This document shows, piece after piece, positions 15,951 to 23,470 of a DNA stretch of 36,540 bases. The stretch is from Oligoflexia bacterium (GTDB taxonomy: Bacteria; Bdellovibrionota; UBA1018), in assembly GCA_031292385.1 (NCBI GenBank), contig JARLHE010000050.1, positions 1 to 36,540 of the forward strand, read 5' to 3'. The notes under the pieces were generated by a model, which was not told the origin of the DNA, ran no database searches, and was given only the letters and a program-made list of their open reading frames with translations. The position numbers and the translations under genes are program-made. Every line of letters starts with the position of its first letter. The stretch's first letter is position 1.

Positions 15951-16187
15951 ATGGCACGCGTTACTATCGAAGACTGTCTGGAACACGTAGACAATATGTA
16001 TGAGCTGGTTCACTTGGCCACCAAGCGCTCCCGCCAGCTTTTCAAGGGCTCCAACCCCCTCGTGAAGAGCAAAAACCGCGTGATCGTGACTGCCCTGCGC
16101 GAAATCGCCGCTGGTCGAGTCCTTGCTCAAATGGAAGATTCGAAATCGTCGTCCGCTGAGGACGATTTGATGCCGCTTTCCAATTAA
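15951..16187 (+). CDS. rpoZ: RNA polymerase omega subunit
   Basis: The 78-residue omega subunit helps assemble RNA polymerase by binding the beta' subunit. The family pattern is clear: [30 protein letters not shown], then [10 protein letters not shown] near 49-58. It is slightly shorter than the E. coli protein (91 residues), with the usual variable acidic tail. It begins 12 nt after the acyl-CoA-synthetase-like gene without a strong ribosome site, so it may depend on upstream translation or on a promoter inside that gene. Confidence 0.95.
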   Translation: MARVTIEDCLEHVDNMYELVHLATKRSRQLFKGSNPLVKSKNRVIVTALREIAAGRVLAQMEDSKSSSAEDDLMPLSN

Positions 16188-16269
16188 GTTCAGCAAATAA
16201 ACCTCCGATCAGTTCTTTGATCTGGCTTGTCAAGCGTAGGCCTGACTCGCAAGATGGAGAATTTTTCGG

Positions 16270-17013
16270 ATGCATAGAAAATTGATCGTCAAAATATTAG
16301 CAGCGGCTCTGACCGCAGCCGGCCTTTTTCTGAGCCTTCAGGGATGCTCGCTGCTCCCGACGCGGGGCGAAGAAAACAATTCAGCCGCGGATGCCTCCGT
16401 CGATCTGGTCCCCGTGACCGCGGAAATCGCCGTCGATCTGACGAAGAACGCGCAAGCATCCGCAACTCCGCCGCAACCGGAAAAGCCGAAATCAAAATCG
16501 CTCCGCACACCGGCCTCGGCCGGTACCGCGAATTCGGATTCGGATTCGGAAGCGAAGAGCGCTCATCGCGCCCACCCGAAGAAAAGGGCAGCCGAAGGGG
16601 AAATCGTCCAGTACACGGTCAAAAACAACGACACCTTGATGAAAGTGGCCTTCGAAGTTCTCGGAAATGTCTATCGCTGGCACGAGATCTACGAGCAAAA
16701 CCGAGAGAAAATCGGGAAATTCAATTCGCTCGTACCGGGAACCACGCTCACCATCCGCAGCGCCGGCGCGGTCTCGGTGACGAAAAGCGGCGACCCTTAC
16801 CTGATCAAACACAAGGACACGCTTTGGAAGATTTCGGACAATATCTACGGCACGCCGTGGAAGTGGTCCAGGCTCTGGAACAATAACCGCGAACTGATAC
16901 ACGACCCGAACCACATCTACGCCGGATTCTACCTTTATTATTTAATGACGGACGAAGAGCGCAATCAGCGGCACCTGCTCCTCGGAAACAGCCGAATACC
17001 GGCTTCCAATTAA
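16270..17013 (+). CDS. Lipoprotein with two LysM domains
   Basis: A 247-residue predicted lipoprotein: signal peptide and lipobox LQGC (Cys26), a low-complexity Ser/Lys/Ala-rich linker to about 110, then two LysM peptidoglycan-binding modules. The first spans about 112-162 (VQYTVKNNDTLMKVAFEVLGNVYRWHEIYEQN to PGTTLTI). The second spans about 174-225 (YLIKHKDTLWKISDNIYGTPWKWSRLWNNN to GFYLYYLM). The second has the usual HxIYAG motif in DPNHIYAGFYLYYL. It should sit at the outer membrane and hold peptidoglycan. A GGAG site lies about 11 nt before the ATG. Its stop shares a TTAA with the opposing GYF_2 gene. Confidence 0.9.
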   Translation: MHRKLIVKILAAALTAAGLFLSLQGCSLLPTRGEENNSAADASVDLVPVTAEIAVDLTKNAQASATPPQPEKPKSKSLRTPASAGTANSDSDSEAKSAHRAHPKKRAAEGEIVQYTVKNNDTLMKVAFEVLGNVYRWHEIYEQNREKIGKFNSLVPGTTLTIRSAGAVSVTKSGDPYLIKHKDTLWKISDNIYGTPWKWSRLWNNNRELIHDPNHIYAGFYLYYLMTDEERNQRHLLLGNSRIPASN

Positions 17014-18170
17014 CGGCTTTGGCCTTTTTCCGCTAAAGAGACCTTCAGCTTGAACGACAACACGGCGCTCTCCGCGATCGAAGCCATTTCCGCGATTTTT
17101 TCCTCCAAATCGGCGCGGTTCGGTCCGACCGAGAAATACGAATCCTGCAGGCGGTGAACTTCGCTCACCCGGTCGCGGGCGTCTCTCGCGAGCTCGAAAA
17201 GCTCCTTGAACTGAGAGTCTCCTCCCGACGCGCGCTGGGATTCGTCATTCAGCTGATCTTCGAGCGCCTTCCATCCGCGATGAAACGATTTCCAGGAGCG
17301 CTCGGCCGTCTTGGACTCACGGCGCCCCTGCTCCCAGAGAGTCTGGAAAGTCCGGTCCGTCTGGATCAGCTGATTTTCAAGCGTCGCCACATATTGCTTC
17401 AGCTCGGAAAGCTCCGTCCTGGCCTGCTCGCGAACGACCTCGTGATAAGCCGCCAGCTGGCGGGCGTACTCTTCATCGCGAACCCCCCCCAGAAAGAACG
17501 ACGCGCTCGCCATTTCGCCGCGTCCGTCCCCGCGAGGCCCTTCGACAGTCACCTGGTATTCCCCCGGCGGCAAAGACCGCTGGCCTTCGGCCAGAAACGG
17601 ATGCGTCTGGGCGGAACCGTTCTTCGCGAAAATCAATTCCTCGGCCGCATATCTTGGAAGGCCCACCAGCGTGCCGGCAACGCCTTCGACCCGAAGCTGT
17701 ATCGGCGAGCCATCCGGAAGGTCCGTCCAAATCGCGAACGAAGTGGATGCGGGCATCGATAGAAGCAGGCGGGCGCCCGCTGACCGAGGGGCGACGCCGG
17801 CGCGCGAGCTGAACAAGATAAAGCCAATCGCGACCGCAAGCGGGACGGAAGCCCATTTTAAATCAGGTTTTCTTTTCGGCGAATGCTTCCGCTTGGCGTA
17901 CGCCCGATACGCGGGCCGGGGAGCCGCGCTTCTCACTGGAGGGGGCACGGGCATCGGCGCCGGATTCGATAGCGCGTCTATGACCGGAACCCAGCCGCTC
18001 ATCCCTTCCTTCCAAAGATGATCCGACGACGACAACGTTCCGTTCTCGAACCGCTGCCTCACCTGATCGGTGGAGAAAGGGCCTTCATGACGGTCTTGCG
18101 CATAGACGAACCACTCGCAATCGAGCGAAACCGAATCGGGGAATGCGTCCCTGGAAAAATCCGTCGTCAC
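17010..18170 (-). CDS. GYF_2-domain membrane protein with C-terminal coiled coil
   Basis: A 386-residue protein. Residues about 15-65 form a GYF_2 domain (EWFVYAQDRHEGPFSTDQVRQRFENGTL, then LWKEGMSGWVPV), a cytosolic peptide-binding fold. A Pro-rich then very basic stretch follows (KRKHSPKRKPDLK), then one transmembrane segment near 110-130 (WASVPLAVAIGFILF), placing the rest in the periplasm: a beta-rich region with SLPPGEYQVTVEGPRGDG near 210-225 and a long helical coiled-coil to the end. The frame stays open to 18572, but that extension overlaps the divergent phosphatase gene and is unlike protein. I chose the GTG at 18168-18170, the only start codon close before the GYF_2 fold. Its partner and role are unknown. 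Confidence 0.72.
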   Translation of the reverse strand: MTTDFSRDAFPDSVSLDCEWFVYAQDRHEGPFSTDQVRQRFENGTLSSSDHLWKEGMSGWVPVIDALSNPAPMPVPPPVRSAAPRPAYRAYAKRKHSPKRKPDLKWASVPLAVAIGFILFSSRAGVAPRSAGARLLLSMPASTSFAIWTDLPDGSPIQLRVEGVAGTLVGLPRYAAEELIFAKNGSAQTHPFLAEGQRSLPPGEYQVTVEGPRGDGRGEMASASFFLGGVRDEEYARQLAAYHEVVREQARTELSELKQYVATLENQLIQTDRTFQTLWEQGRRESKTAERSWKSFHRGWKALEDQLNDESQRASGGDSQFKELFELARDARDRVSEVHRLQDSYFSVGPNRADLEEKIAEMASIAESAVLSFKLKVSLAEKGQSR

Positions 18171-18299
18171 AGAATTGAGTTTATCCCGGGACGACGGGAA
18201 AAGCGAAACCGATCGGCCCGCTGCCCGCTGCCAATCGGCTGACGGCGAGACCCTGAGAATGGATCGTGCGGCAGAATTATTTCGGTGTAAGATCAAGGC

Positions 18300-20117
18300 G
18301 TGCAACTCAGCTTCCGGACGAGCGTGGTTCTTTGGGTCACTTGCATTCTTTATTTTTCGCTGATCCTGGCGGGCGGGTTTTTTGCTCGTATCTATACAAA
18401 CGAAAAATTGGCGAGCACCTATTCGGAAGACCTCTCGAGCACATCGCAATTCGCCGCAAGCTTCGAGACACTTTTGTTGAAGATCCGGGACATGCGCGCG
18501 AACGAAGTTCCGAAATCGAAACAGATCATTTTGATGAAAGAAAACGCGTGCAGCGACGGGGTCGCGACGCAAGTCGTCTCAGCGGCAACGTTCACTGCTT
18601 CAGACAGTTTCGCGAAGGTCATCGGCGAGTCGAAATTCTCGATCGATCGGGTTTTGGGAGGCGAAGAGCTCAAGGACCTCTGCCGAAAAGCGAGCGTCAA
18701 AGAGCCCGGGATTTACCCGCTTCAATTGAAAGCTCCTCAGAAATTCATCGTGCCCTACCTTTTTGTCCTCTCAGCCAACGCGGGGCGAGCTGATCTTTTC
18801 ATGATCTCGATGGACGCGGGATCCAACGACGGCTCGGAGCTTTTGGAGCTGGTGACGCCGGAAGGCGTATCCGTTTGGAAAAGCCTCGACGATCGGGACG
18901 CAAACGCTTTCTTCAAATCGCGCGGTGAGCTCCAAGAGCAGGCGAAAAAAACGATCGCATCGAACCTGCCGGGACTTTCCTCGTCCGGAAGCGGTCTTTT
19001 CGCCTCTTATGCCCCTGTTCTCGGAAAATGGGCCCTGTTTTCATATGGCTTGAAATCCCAGGTGCTCTCGACCGTCTATCGGCTCGAATTCCAGTTCCTT
19101 TGGTTGCTGCTCGGCTCCTCGCTTCTCATCGTCATCTGCGCAAGACGCATCGTTTCGCGGCTTGCCCAGCCGCTCACGCAGCTTGCGAAGGCATCCGAGC
19201 ACCTGGGGCGAGGCGACTTCTCCGCTCGCTTGTCGATCGGAGGAGACCCCGAATTCCAATTGGTTCAGAAAACTTTCAACCATATGGCCGACGAGCTCAC
19301 GCGGCTGGTTGAGGTCGCGAAAGAAAGCAGCCGGATGGAGTCCGAGCTCGCGCTGGCGGAAAAGGTCCAACAAGTCCTTTTACCCCCGATGAGCCTCAAA
19401 TTCGAGCAGCACGAGATCCAAGGAATCAACAAAAACGCGGCGGAATGCGGCGGCGACTGGTGGGGATGCATCGAAGTGGCGGCGGGAACACCGAAGTCAC
19501 GGCTGCTCCTGATGATCGGCGACGTGACCGGCCATGGCGCCCAATCCGCCCTGGTGACGGCGGCCGCGCAAGGATGCTGCTCGACAATCTCGGAATGGGT
19601 GCAGAACGATCAGAGCTTGGTGGAAGACCCCAGAAAACTTTTATCTCTTTTCAATAAATCCGTGTTCAGGAGCTCGGCGGGATCCCTCACGATGTCATTT
19701 CTTGCCGTTGTACTCGACCCTCTGACCGAGACCTTGACGCTCGCTAACGCTGGGCATTGCTGGCCCTATCTGATTTCAGGCGATGGAGCGGCCGCGCCCT
19801 CCCTCAAGCCCATCGGCGCGGCGTCGCCCGTTCTGGGCGCAACACTCGACCAGAGCTTCGAGCATATCGAAACGCACCCGTGGAAGCGCGGGAGCAAGCT
19901 ATTCCTTTACACGGACGGCCTGATCGACTGTTATCGAGGAGACCAAAACCTCTTCGACAAAAGAGCGATGCTTCGCGTCCTGCGGGCCAATATGGGCAAG
20001 CCCGCCCGTCCTTTGATGGATACGCTCATGCGCGAGCGCGACTCAAAGACGATAGGCTTGCCTCGCGCCGACGACGTCACGGTCGTCATCTGCGCGAATA
20101 ACGGGGGAGCGTCGTGA
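18300..20117 (+). CDS. Membrane sensor SpoIIE-type PP2C phosphatase with HAMP domain
   Basis: A 605-residue serine phosphatase expected to dephosphorylate a protein partner such as an anti-sigma-factor antagonist. Order: TM1 at about 8-29; an extracytoplasmic sensing region of about 230 residues (recognisable fold not seen); TM2 at about 262-281; HAMP at about 283-336 (QPLTQLAKASEHLGRGDFSARL); a coiled linker; and the SpoIIE domain at about 370-600. Metal-site aspartates appear as GGDWWG (D386), GDVTGHG (D408), YTDG (D539) and ADDVTVV (D591/D592), so it should be active. The start is GTG at 18300. Its stop overlaps the GTG of the FecR-like gene in a GTGA, implying a coupled pair. No STAS or anti-sigma kinase gene is nearby. 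Confidence 0.92.
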   Translation: MQLSFRTSVVLWVTCILYFSLILAGGFFARIYTNEKLASTYSEDLSSTSQFAASFETLLLKIRDMRANEVPKSKQIILMKENACSDGVATQVVSAATFTASDSFAKVIGESKFSIDRVLGGEELKDLCRKASVKEPGIYPLQLKAPQKFIVPYLFVLSANAGRADLFMISMDAGSNDGSELLELVTPEGVSVWKSLDDRDANAFFKSRGELQEQAKKTIASNLPGLSSSGSGLFASYAPVLGKWALFSYGLKSQVLSTVYRLEFQFLWLLLGSSLLIVICARRIVSRLAQPLTQLAKASEHLGRGDFSARLSIGGDPEFQLVQKTFNHMADELTRLVEVAKESSRMESELALAEKVQQVLLPPMSLKFEQHEIQGINKNAAECGGDWWGCIEVAAGTPKSRLLLMIGDVTGHGAQSALVTAAAQGCCSTISEWVQNDQSLVEDPRKLLSLFNKSVFRSSAGSLTMSFLAVVLDPLTETLTLANAGHCWPYLISGDGAAAPSLKPIGAASPVLGATLDQSFEHIETHPWKRGSKLFLYTDGLIDCYRGDQNLFDKRAMLRVLRANMGKPARPLMDTLMRERDSKTIGLPRADDVTVVICANNGGAS

Positions 20118-21091
20118 AGCTGCTGAAAATCAATCGCACCTACCTCAACAAAATCGTCGATCTCGCGCTCTCTTTCGGAGCGATCGCGTGCTTCACGACG
20201 TACGCTCTTCAGGTCCATTCGATCGAGAAAGGGATCGCATCGGGCCAGAGCCTGGCTCAGCTGATCGATGGGACGATTTTGAAGAAATCCGCCGGATCGC
20301 CCGTTTTCAGCGAATTCTCTCCGGAAGCGCTTCTCTACAATCGTGACGTGGTTTGGGTCGAGAGCAGCCCTTCGGTGAAGATCCGCTTTGATGAGGGATC
20401 GACACTGACCGTCCAGCGCGGAAGTCTTCTCATCATCAGCCGCTCTTTGTTGAGCACGAACGCCGGCAGCCGCATCCAGCTTCTCGCAGGCGAGATCAAG
20501 CTGGAAAAGTCATGGCACATGCCTTGGGTAAAAACCGATTACGAGATTTACTCCGGGGATCGTAAAGTCGCCATCGATGAAAGCCAGCGGGATATCACCG
20601 TCCGCACGGAGGATAAGCCCGCGGAAACGGAGAAACCCCTCCCGCCGCAACAGACGGAGCCATCACTCGCCACTGCGAAAAAACCGCAGCCAGTTTCGTC
20701 CGCCGCACCATCCGCTCCCCCGGAATCTTCGCGGGCTCAACGCCTGGATCAAGTACCGATGAGCGTGCATCCCAAGCCGAACTCCATCCTCTTGAAAATC
20801 GGGGGACAAAAAGCGATCGTCTCGTTCATCTGGCCCAACCCGGTGAACGGCAGCCTTGAGGTGCGGGCCCTGGAGAACGCAAGCGCCGAGAAGTCCTTGC
20901 CGCTCCATCAGGTGACGAGGACGTCGATTCCTCTTGGCGTCGAGATGCGCTATGAATGGGTGGTGAAAGACGCCACGGACGGCCATGTTCTTTATGGGCC
21001 TTACACGTTCAAAGTTTTGTCGACGGAACGGCACAAGCTGGGACAACTCATTCAAACGGAGAACAAGGCTTTCATCGAAATGCTCCCGTGA
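20114..21091 (+). CDS. Membrane-anchored FecR-like protein
   Basis: A 325-residue protein with a short basic cytosolic end and one transmembrane segment at about 13-32, then a periplasmic FecR-like beta-domain at about 70-160 (DVVWVESSPSVKIRFDEGSTLTVQRGSLLIISR, IQLLAGEIKLEKSW). A Pro/Ala/Ser-rich linker spans about 167-215. A second beta-rich domain follows (ILLKIGGQKAIVSFIWPNPVNGSLEVRA ... YEWVVKDATDGHVLYGPYTFKV). FecR domains usually relay an envelope signal, but no ECF sigma factor is nearby; the partner is more likely the upstream phosphatase. The start is GTG at 20114 with a strong GGGGGAG site, overlapping the phosphatase stop by 4 nt. The domain call is by pattern only. Confidence 0.72.
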   Translation: MKLLKINRTYLNKIVDLALSFGAIACFTTYALQVHSIEKGIASGQSLAQLIDGTILKKSAGSPVFSEFSPEALLYNRDVVWVESSPSVKIRFDEGSTLTVQRGSLLIISRSLLSTNAGSRIQLLAGEIKLEKSWHMPWVKTDYEIYSGDRKVAIDESQRDITVRTEDKPAETEKPLPPQQTEPSLATAKKPQPVSSAAPSAPPESSRAQRLDQVPMSVHPKPNSILLKIGGQKAIVSFIWPNPVNGSLEVRALENASAEKSLPLHQVTRTSIPLGVEMRYEWVVKDATDGHVLYGPYTFKVLSTERHKLGQLIQTENKAFIEMLP

Positions 21092-21188
21092 CCGGCGGGA
21101 ATTCTTCCGTCTGAATTTTGTCGGCAAAAATCCGATTAAGTAATAGTTAAAGCGCTCCGATAGATTAATTGGAGATTTAACGGTTAAT
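21092..21188 (+). promoter_or_regulatory. AT-rich leader, likely promoter of the coiled-coil gene
   Basis: A drop in GC marks this 97-nt gap. A tolerable sigma-70-like pair is TTGTCG (21118-21123), 17 nt, TAATAG (21141-21146), matching the consensus at 4 of 6 and 3 of 6. TAGATT near 21171 is an alternative -10. No repeat that would suggest an operator is evident. Confidence 0.3.
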
Positions 21189-21926
21189 ATGAGCGCTTCC
21201 ACTGAACTGACCAAAACCGACGCGCACGAGGATTTCGACGCCGTCGAATCCTCCGTTGACGAAACCGATTACGAGCGGATCCTCCGATCCCAGCTCGCCG
21301 AACGGCAGAAAACCGTTTCAGCCTTGAAAAACACGATCGCCGCGCAGGCGCTCGAGATCAAACGCCTGCGCGAGGCCGAAACGGCGCTTTTCGCGCGTTG
21401 TGCCCGTGAGGCGGCGGCCGCCGAGCAGATCTGGGAGGAACTGGAACGAGCGCGCGCCACGGTCGCCGAACGCCAGAAAGATTGGAACGAATCGAAGATT
21501 GAAGGCCATGCCTTGCAGGAAAAGTCGAGCCAACTGGAGCGACAGAACAATCGTTTGGCCGAATATGCGGAATCGCTCAATCGCGACAAACGCGCCGTAA
21601 GGCTGCTGGCGCGGCAACTGGCCGAGGAGATTCGCGCGGGACAGGCGATCCACCCGCTCAACGATTATCTTGCCTTGACCGAATTCGAGCTCGCGAAAAT
21701 CGAGCTCCAGCTCAAAAAGACCCCGACTGCCGCGCCGGAGCGGACCCGACTCGAGGAATCATTGACGGAGCTGATCGCTCAAAGGGATTTCCTGAAGCCC
21801 ATCATCGAGGCATCACGCAACGAGGCCGAAAAACAGGCGGCAGCCCTCGCGAAGATCATCCAGAATGAGGCTCTGGCGCCGACGCCGCCGGTGCCGCCAA
21901 AGGCTCCGAGCGCTTCAACAACTTGA
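21189..21926 (+). CDS. Cytoplasmic coiled-coil protein, function unknown
   Basis: A 245-residue protein without signal peptide or membrane segment. Residues 1-28 are acidic, residues about 28-150 form a long predicted coiled coil rich in Glu, Arg, Ala and Gln (YERILRSQLAERQKTVSALKN, LERARATVAERQKDW), a further helical region with EFELAKIELQLKK lies at about 155-220, and the tail is Pro/Ala-rich. No family is recognised. Its last 71 nt overlap the 3' end of motB on the other strand, so both C-terminal tails are encoded by one stretch. Its position beside a phosphatase/FecR pair and a stator pair hints at a structural or motility-linked role; this is inference. Confidence 0.75.
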   Translation: MSASTELTKTDAHEDFDAVESSVDETDYERILRSQLAERQKTVSALKNTIAAQALEIKRLREAETALFARCAREAAAAEQIWEELERARATVAERQKDWNESKIEGHALQEKSSQLERQNNRLAEYAESLNRDKRAVRLLARQLAEEIRAGQAIHPLNDYLALTEFELAKIELQLKKTPTAAPERTRLEESLTELIAQRDFLKPIIEASRNEAEKQAAALAKIIQNEALAPTPPVPPKAPSASTT

Positions 21927-22614
21927 TCACCACTCGGCGGTTTTGCGCCTGATTCTCGGGAATCGCGTTTCCGGCGCTATCCCGATTCGGCCCGATGGGC
22001 CGGGTTTCGCCGTATCCCACGGCGGTCAAATTATTTTTCGAGAAGCCGGCATCCTCGAAAACCTGCAGCACGCGGCAGGATCGCACGCTCGAAAGCTCCC
22101 AATTCGATCGATACTGCAGGCCGTTGGAAATCGGCACGTCGTCGGTGTAACCCTCGACCGTGATATTGAAGGTGGTCGATTCCCCCTTGATGATCGGAAT
22201 GAGCTTCGAAAGCAACAACGATCCCTCGGGCTTGATATCCGCCGAACCGGAATTGAAAAACACGGCGCCCAGGAACGAGATCTCGACCCCTAAATCGGTC
22301 TGTTTGATGTCGAATTGATTGCCGAGCCCCAGCTTATCCAGCTCTTTGCGGATGCGATTGGAAATATCGCCGTACGGAACCTGGTAAGTTCCGCCGAACT
22401 CACGGGTGGCCGCCTGCTTGATTTGCTCGAATTTTTCTTCATCAATAGTTGAAAAGCTCAGCAGGATCACGAAAAATCCCACGAGCAAAGTCATCATATC
22501 GGCGTAAGAAACGAGCCAATTGCCTTCGCCCTCCTCCGCCGAATGACTCGAATGCCCCGCGTGGGGCATATTCAGCTGACGGGACCGCTTCCTTTGCGGC
22601 TTTTCCTCGCTCAT
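21856..22614 (-). CDS. motB: Flagellar motor stator protein MotB
   Basis: Part of the proton-driven stator: one membrane helix plus a peptidoglycan-binding OmpA-like domain. The 252 residues have a basic, His/Ser-rich N-terminus, then GNWLVSYADMMTLLVGFFVILLSF (31-54), where D39 is the conserved ion-carrying aspartate, a plug/linker region, and the OmpA-like domain at about 110-232 (VFFNSGSADIKPEGSLLL, VEGYTDDVPIS, RSNWELSSVRSCRVLQVF, VGYGETRP, NRRVVIKL). The ATG overlaps the motA stop by 4 nt. The C-terminal tail of about 20 residues is Pro/Ala-rich and lies antisense to the coiled-coil gene. Confidence 0.95.
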   Translation of the reverse strand: MSEEKPQRKRSRQLNMPHAGHSSHSAEEGEGNWLVSYADMMTLLVGFFVILLSFSTIDEEKFEQIKQAATREFGGTYQVPYGDISNRIRKELDKLGLGNQFDIKQTDLGVEISFLGAVFFNSGSADIKPEGSLLLSKLIPIIKGESTTFNITVEGYTDDVPISNGLQYRSNWELSSVRSCRVLQVFEDAGFSKNNLTAVGYGETRPIGPNRDSAGNAIPENQAQNRRVVIKLLKRSEPLAAPAASAPEPHSG

Positions 22615-23408
22615 GCGGGCGCCGCGGCGGCTTTCTTAAGCTTAGCCCGCTCATTGGGCAGCAGGTAGCTCTTCAGGTGCTCTTCCACGAGCTTGGGGTG
22701 TTCGTGGTCGCGAACCAGGCGGATGCCGTCGATCACGATCGAGCGGATCGTTTCGTCCTCTCGGTTGATCATCGCCAAGTTCTCGGAAATCGGGATCAGA
22801 ACGAGATTCGCCAGCACGATCCCGTAAAAAGTCGCCACCAAGCCGACGGCCATCGCCGGCCCGAGCATTTTCTGGGAATCCTTCCCGCCCAGCTGCTGCA
22901 GCAGCGAGATCATGCCCAAAGTCGTTCCCATCAAGCCGAAGGCCGGCGGAAATTTGGCGATCGTGCGAATCACGTTGACGTCGTAATCATACCGCTTCGA
23001 GTGCGTCGATGCCCGCTTGAGCAAGATAGTCTCGAGATCGTCCTCCGAGATGCCCCCCTGCACGATGAGCTCGACCGCATCACGGAGAAACGGGGTGCGA
23101 ATCGATTTCACCTTTTGCTTGAGGTAGTCGGGGTTTTCCCGCGCGCCGCGAGCCAGGTCGGTGAGCTCCGTGATCACGGTTTCGTAGCGAGTCGCGTAAC
23201 TACCGAGAAATTTATTAACGAGAACCCCGCCGATTCGCGTGTAAAAACGCAGCGGGAAGCACATCAGCCCGGCCGCGGTTGTTCCGCCGATCACGCAGAG
23301 AATTCCGTGAGGATCCAAAAAGACCTGAGCCGATTTGGATGAGGTAACGATCGCGACGACGACGACTGCCAGGGCTGCGAAGACTCCGAAGATCGACGAA
23401 AGGTTCAT
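22611..23408 (-). CDS. motA: Flagellar motor stator protein MotA
   Basis: Inner-membrane stator subunit that transmits torque to the rotor. The 265 residues give four membrane segments: FGVFAALAVVVVAIV, the GILCVIGGTTAAGLM region, FPPAFGLMGTTLGMISLL (152-170) and AMAVGLVATFYGIVLANLVLIPI (185-207). The conserved prolines of the two later helices are present (P154/P155 and P206), and a charged cytosolic loop lies at about 75-145. It is the first gene of a motA-motB unit transcribed on the minus strand and overlaps motB by 4 nt. No other flagellar structural genes are in the window, so a different motor, such as a gliding or secretion-linked one, cannot be excluded. Confidence 0.95.
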   Translation of the reverse strand: MNLSSIFGVFAALAVVVVAIVTSSKSAQVFLDPHGILCVIGGTTAAGLMCFPLRFYTRIGGVLVNKFLGSYATRYETVITELTDLARGARENPDYLKQKVKSIRTPFLRDAVELIVQGGISEDDLETILLKRASTHSKRYDYDVNVIRTIAKFPPAFGLMGTTLGMISLLQQLGGKDSQKMLGPAMAVGLVATFYGIVLANLVLIPISENLAMINREDETIRSIVIDGIRLVRDHEHPKLVEEHLKSYLLPNERAKLKKAAAAPA

Positions 23409-23431
23409 ATCTCAATAGCTTACGATGGTGA

Positions 23432-23457
23432 GTGGATTGCTTTCAAGGTGGATTGCT
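23432..23457. repeat. 10-bp direct repeat in the motA/beta-barrel divergent region
   Basis: GTGGATTGCT occurs perfectly at 23432-23441 and 23448-23457, a 16-nt centre-to-centre distance, inside the 62-nt gap between the motA start and the divergent secreted-protein start. Two helical turns would place both copies on nearly the same DNA face, as for a dimeric activator or repressor. The role is inferred. Confidence 0.45.
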
Positions 23458-23470
23458 GCCAAACTGAATC

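Noticed and set aside
18171..18572. N-terminal extension of the GYF_2 frame
   Set aside because: It overlaps the start of the divergent phosphatase gene and lacks any domain; the GTG at 18168-18170 suits the domain boundary.
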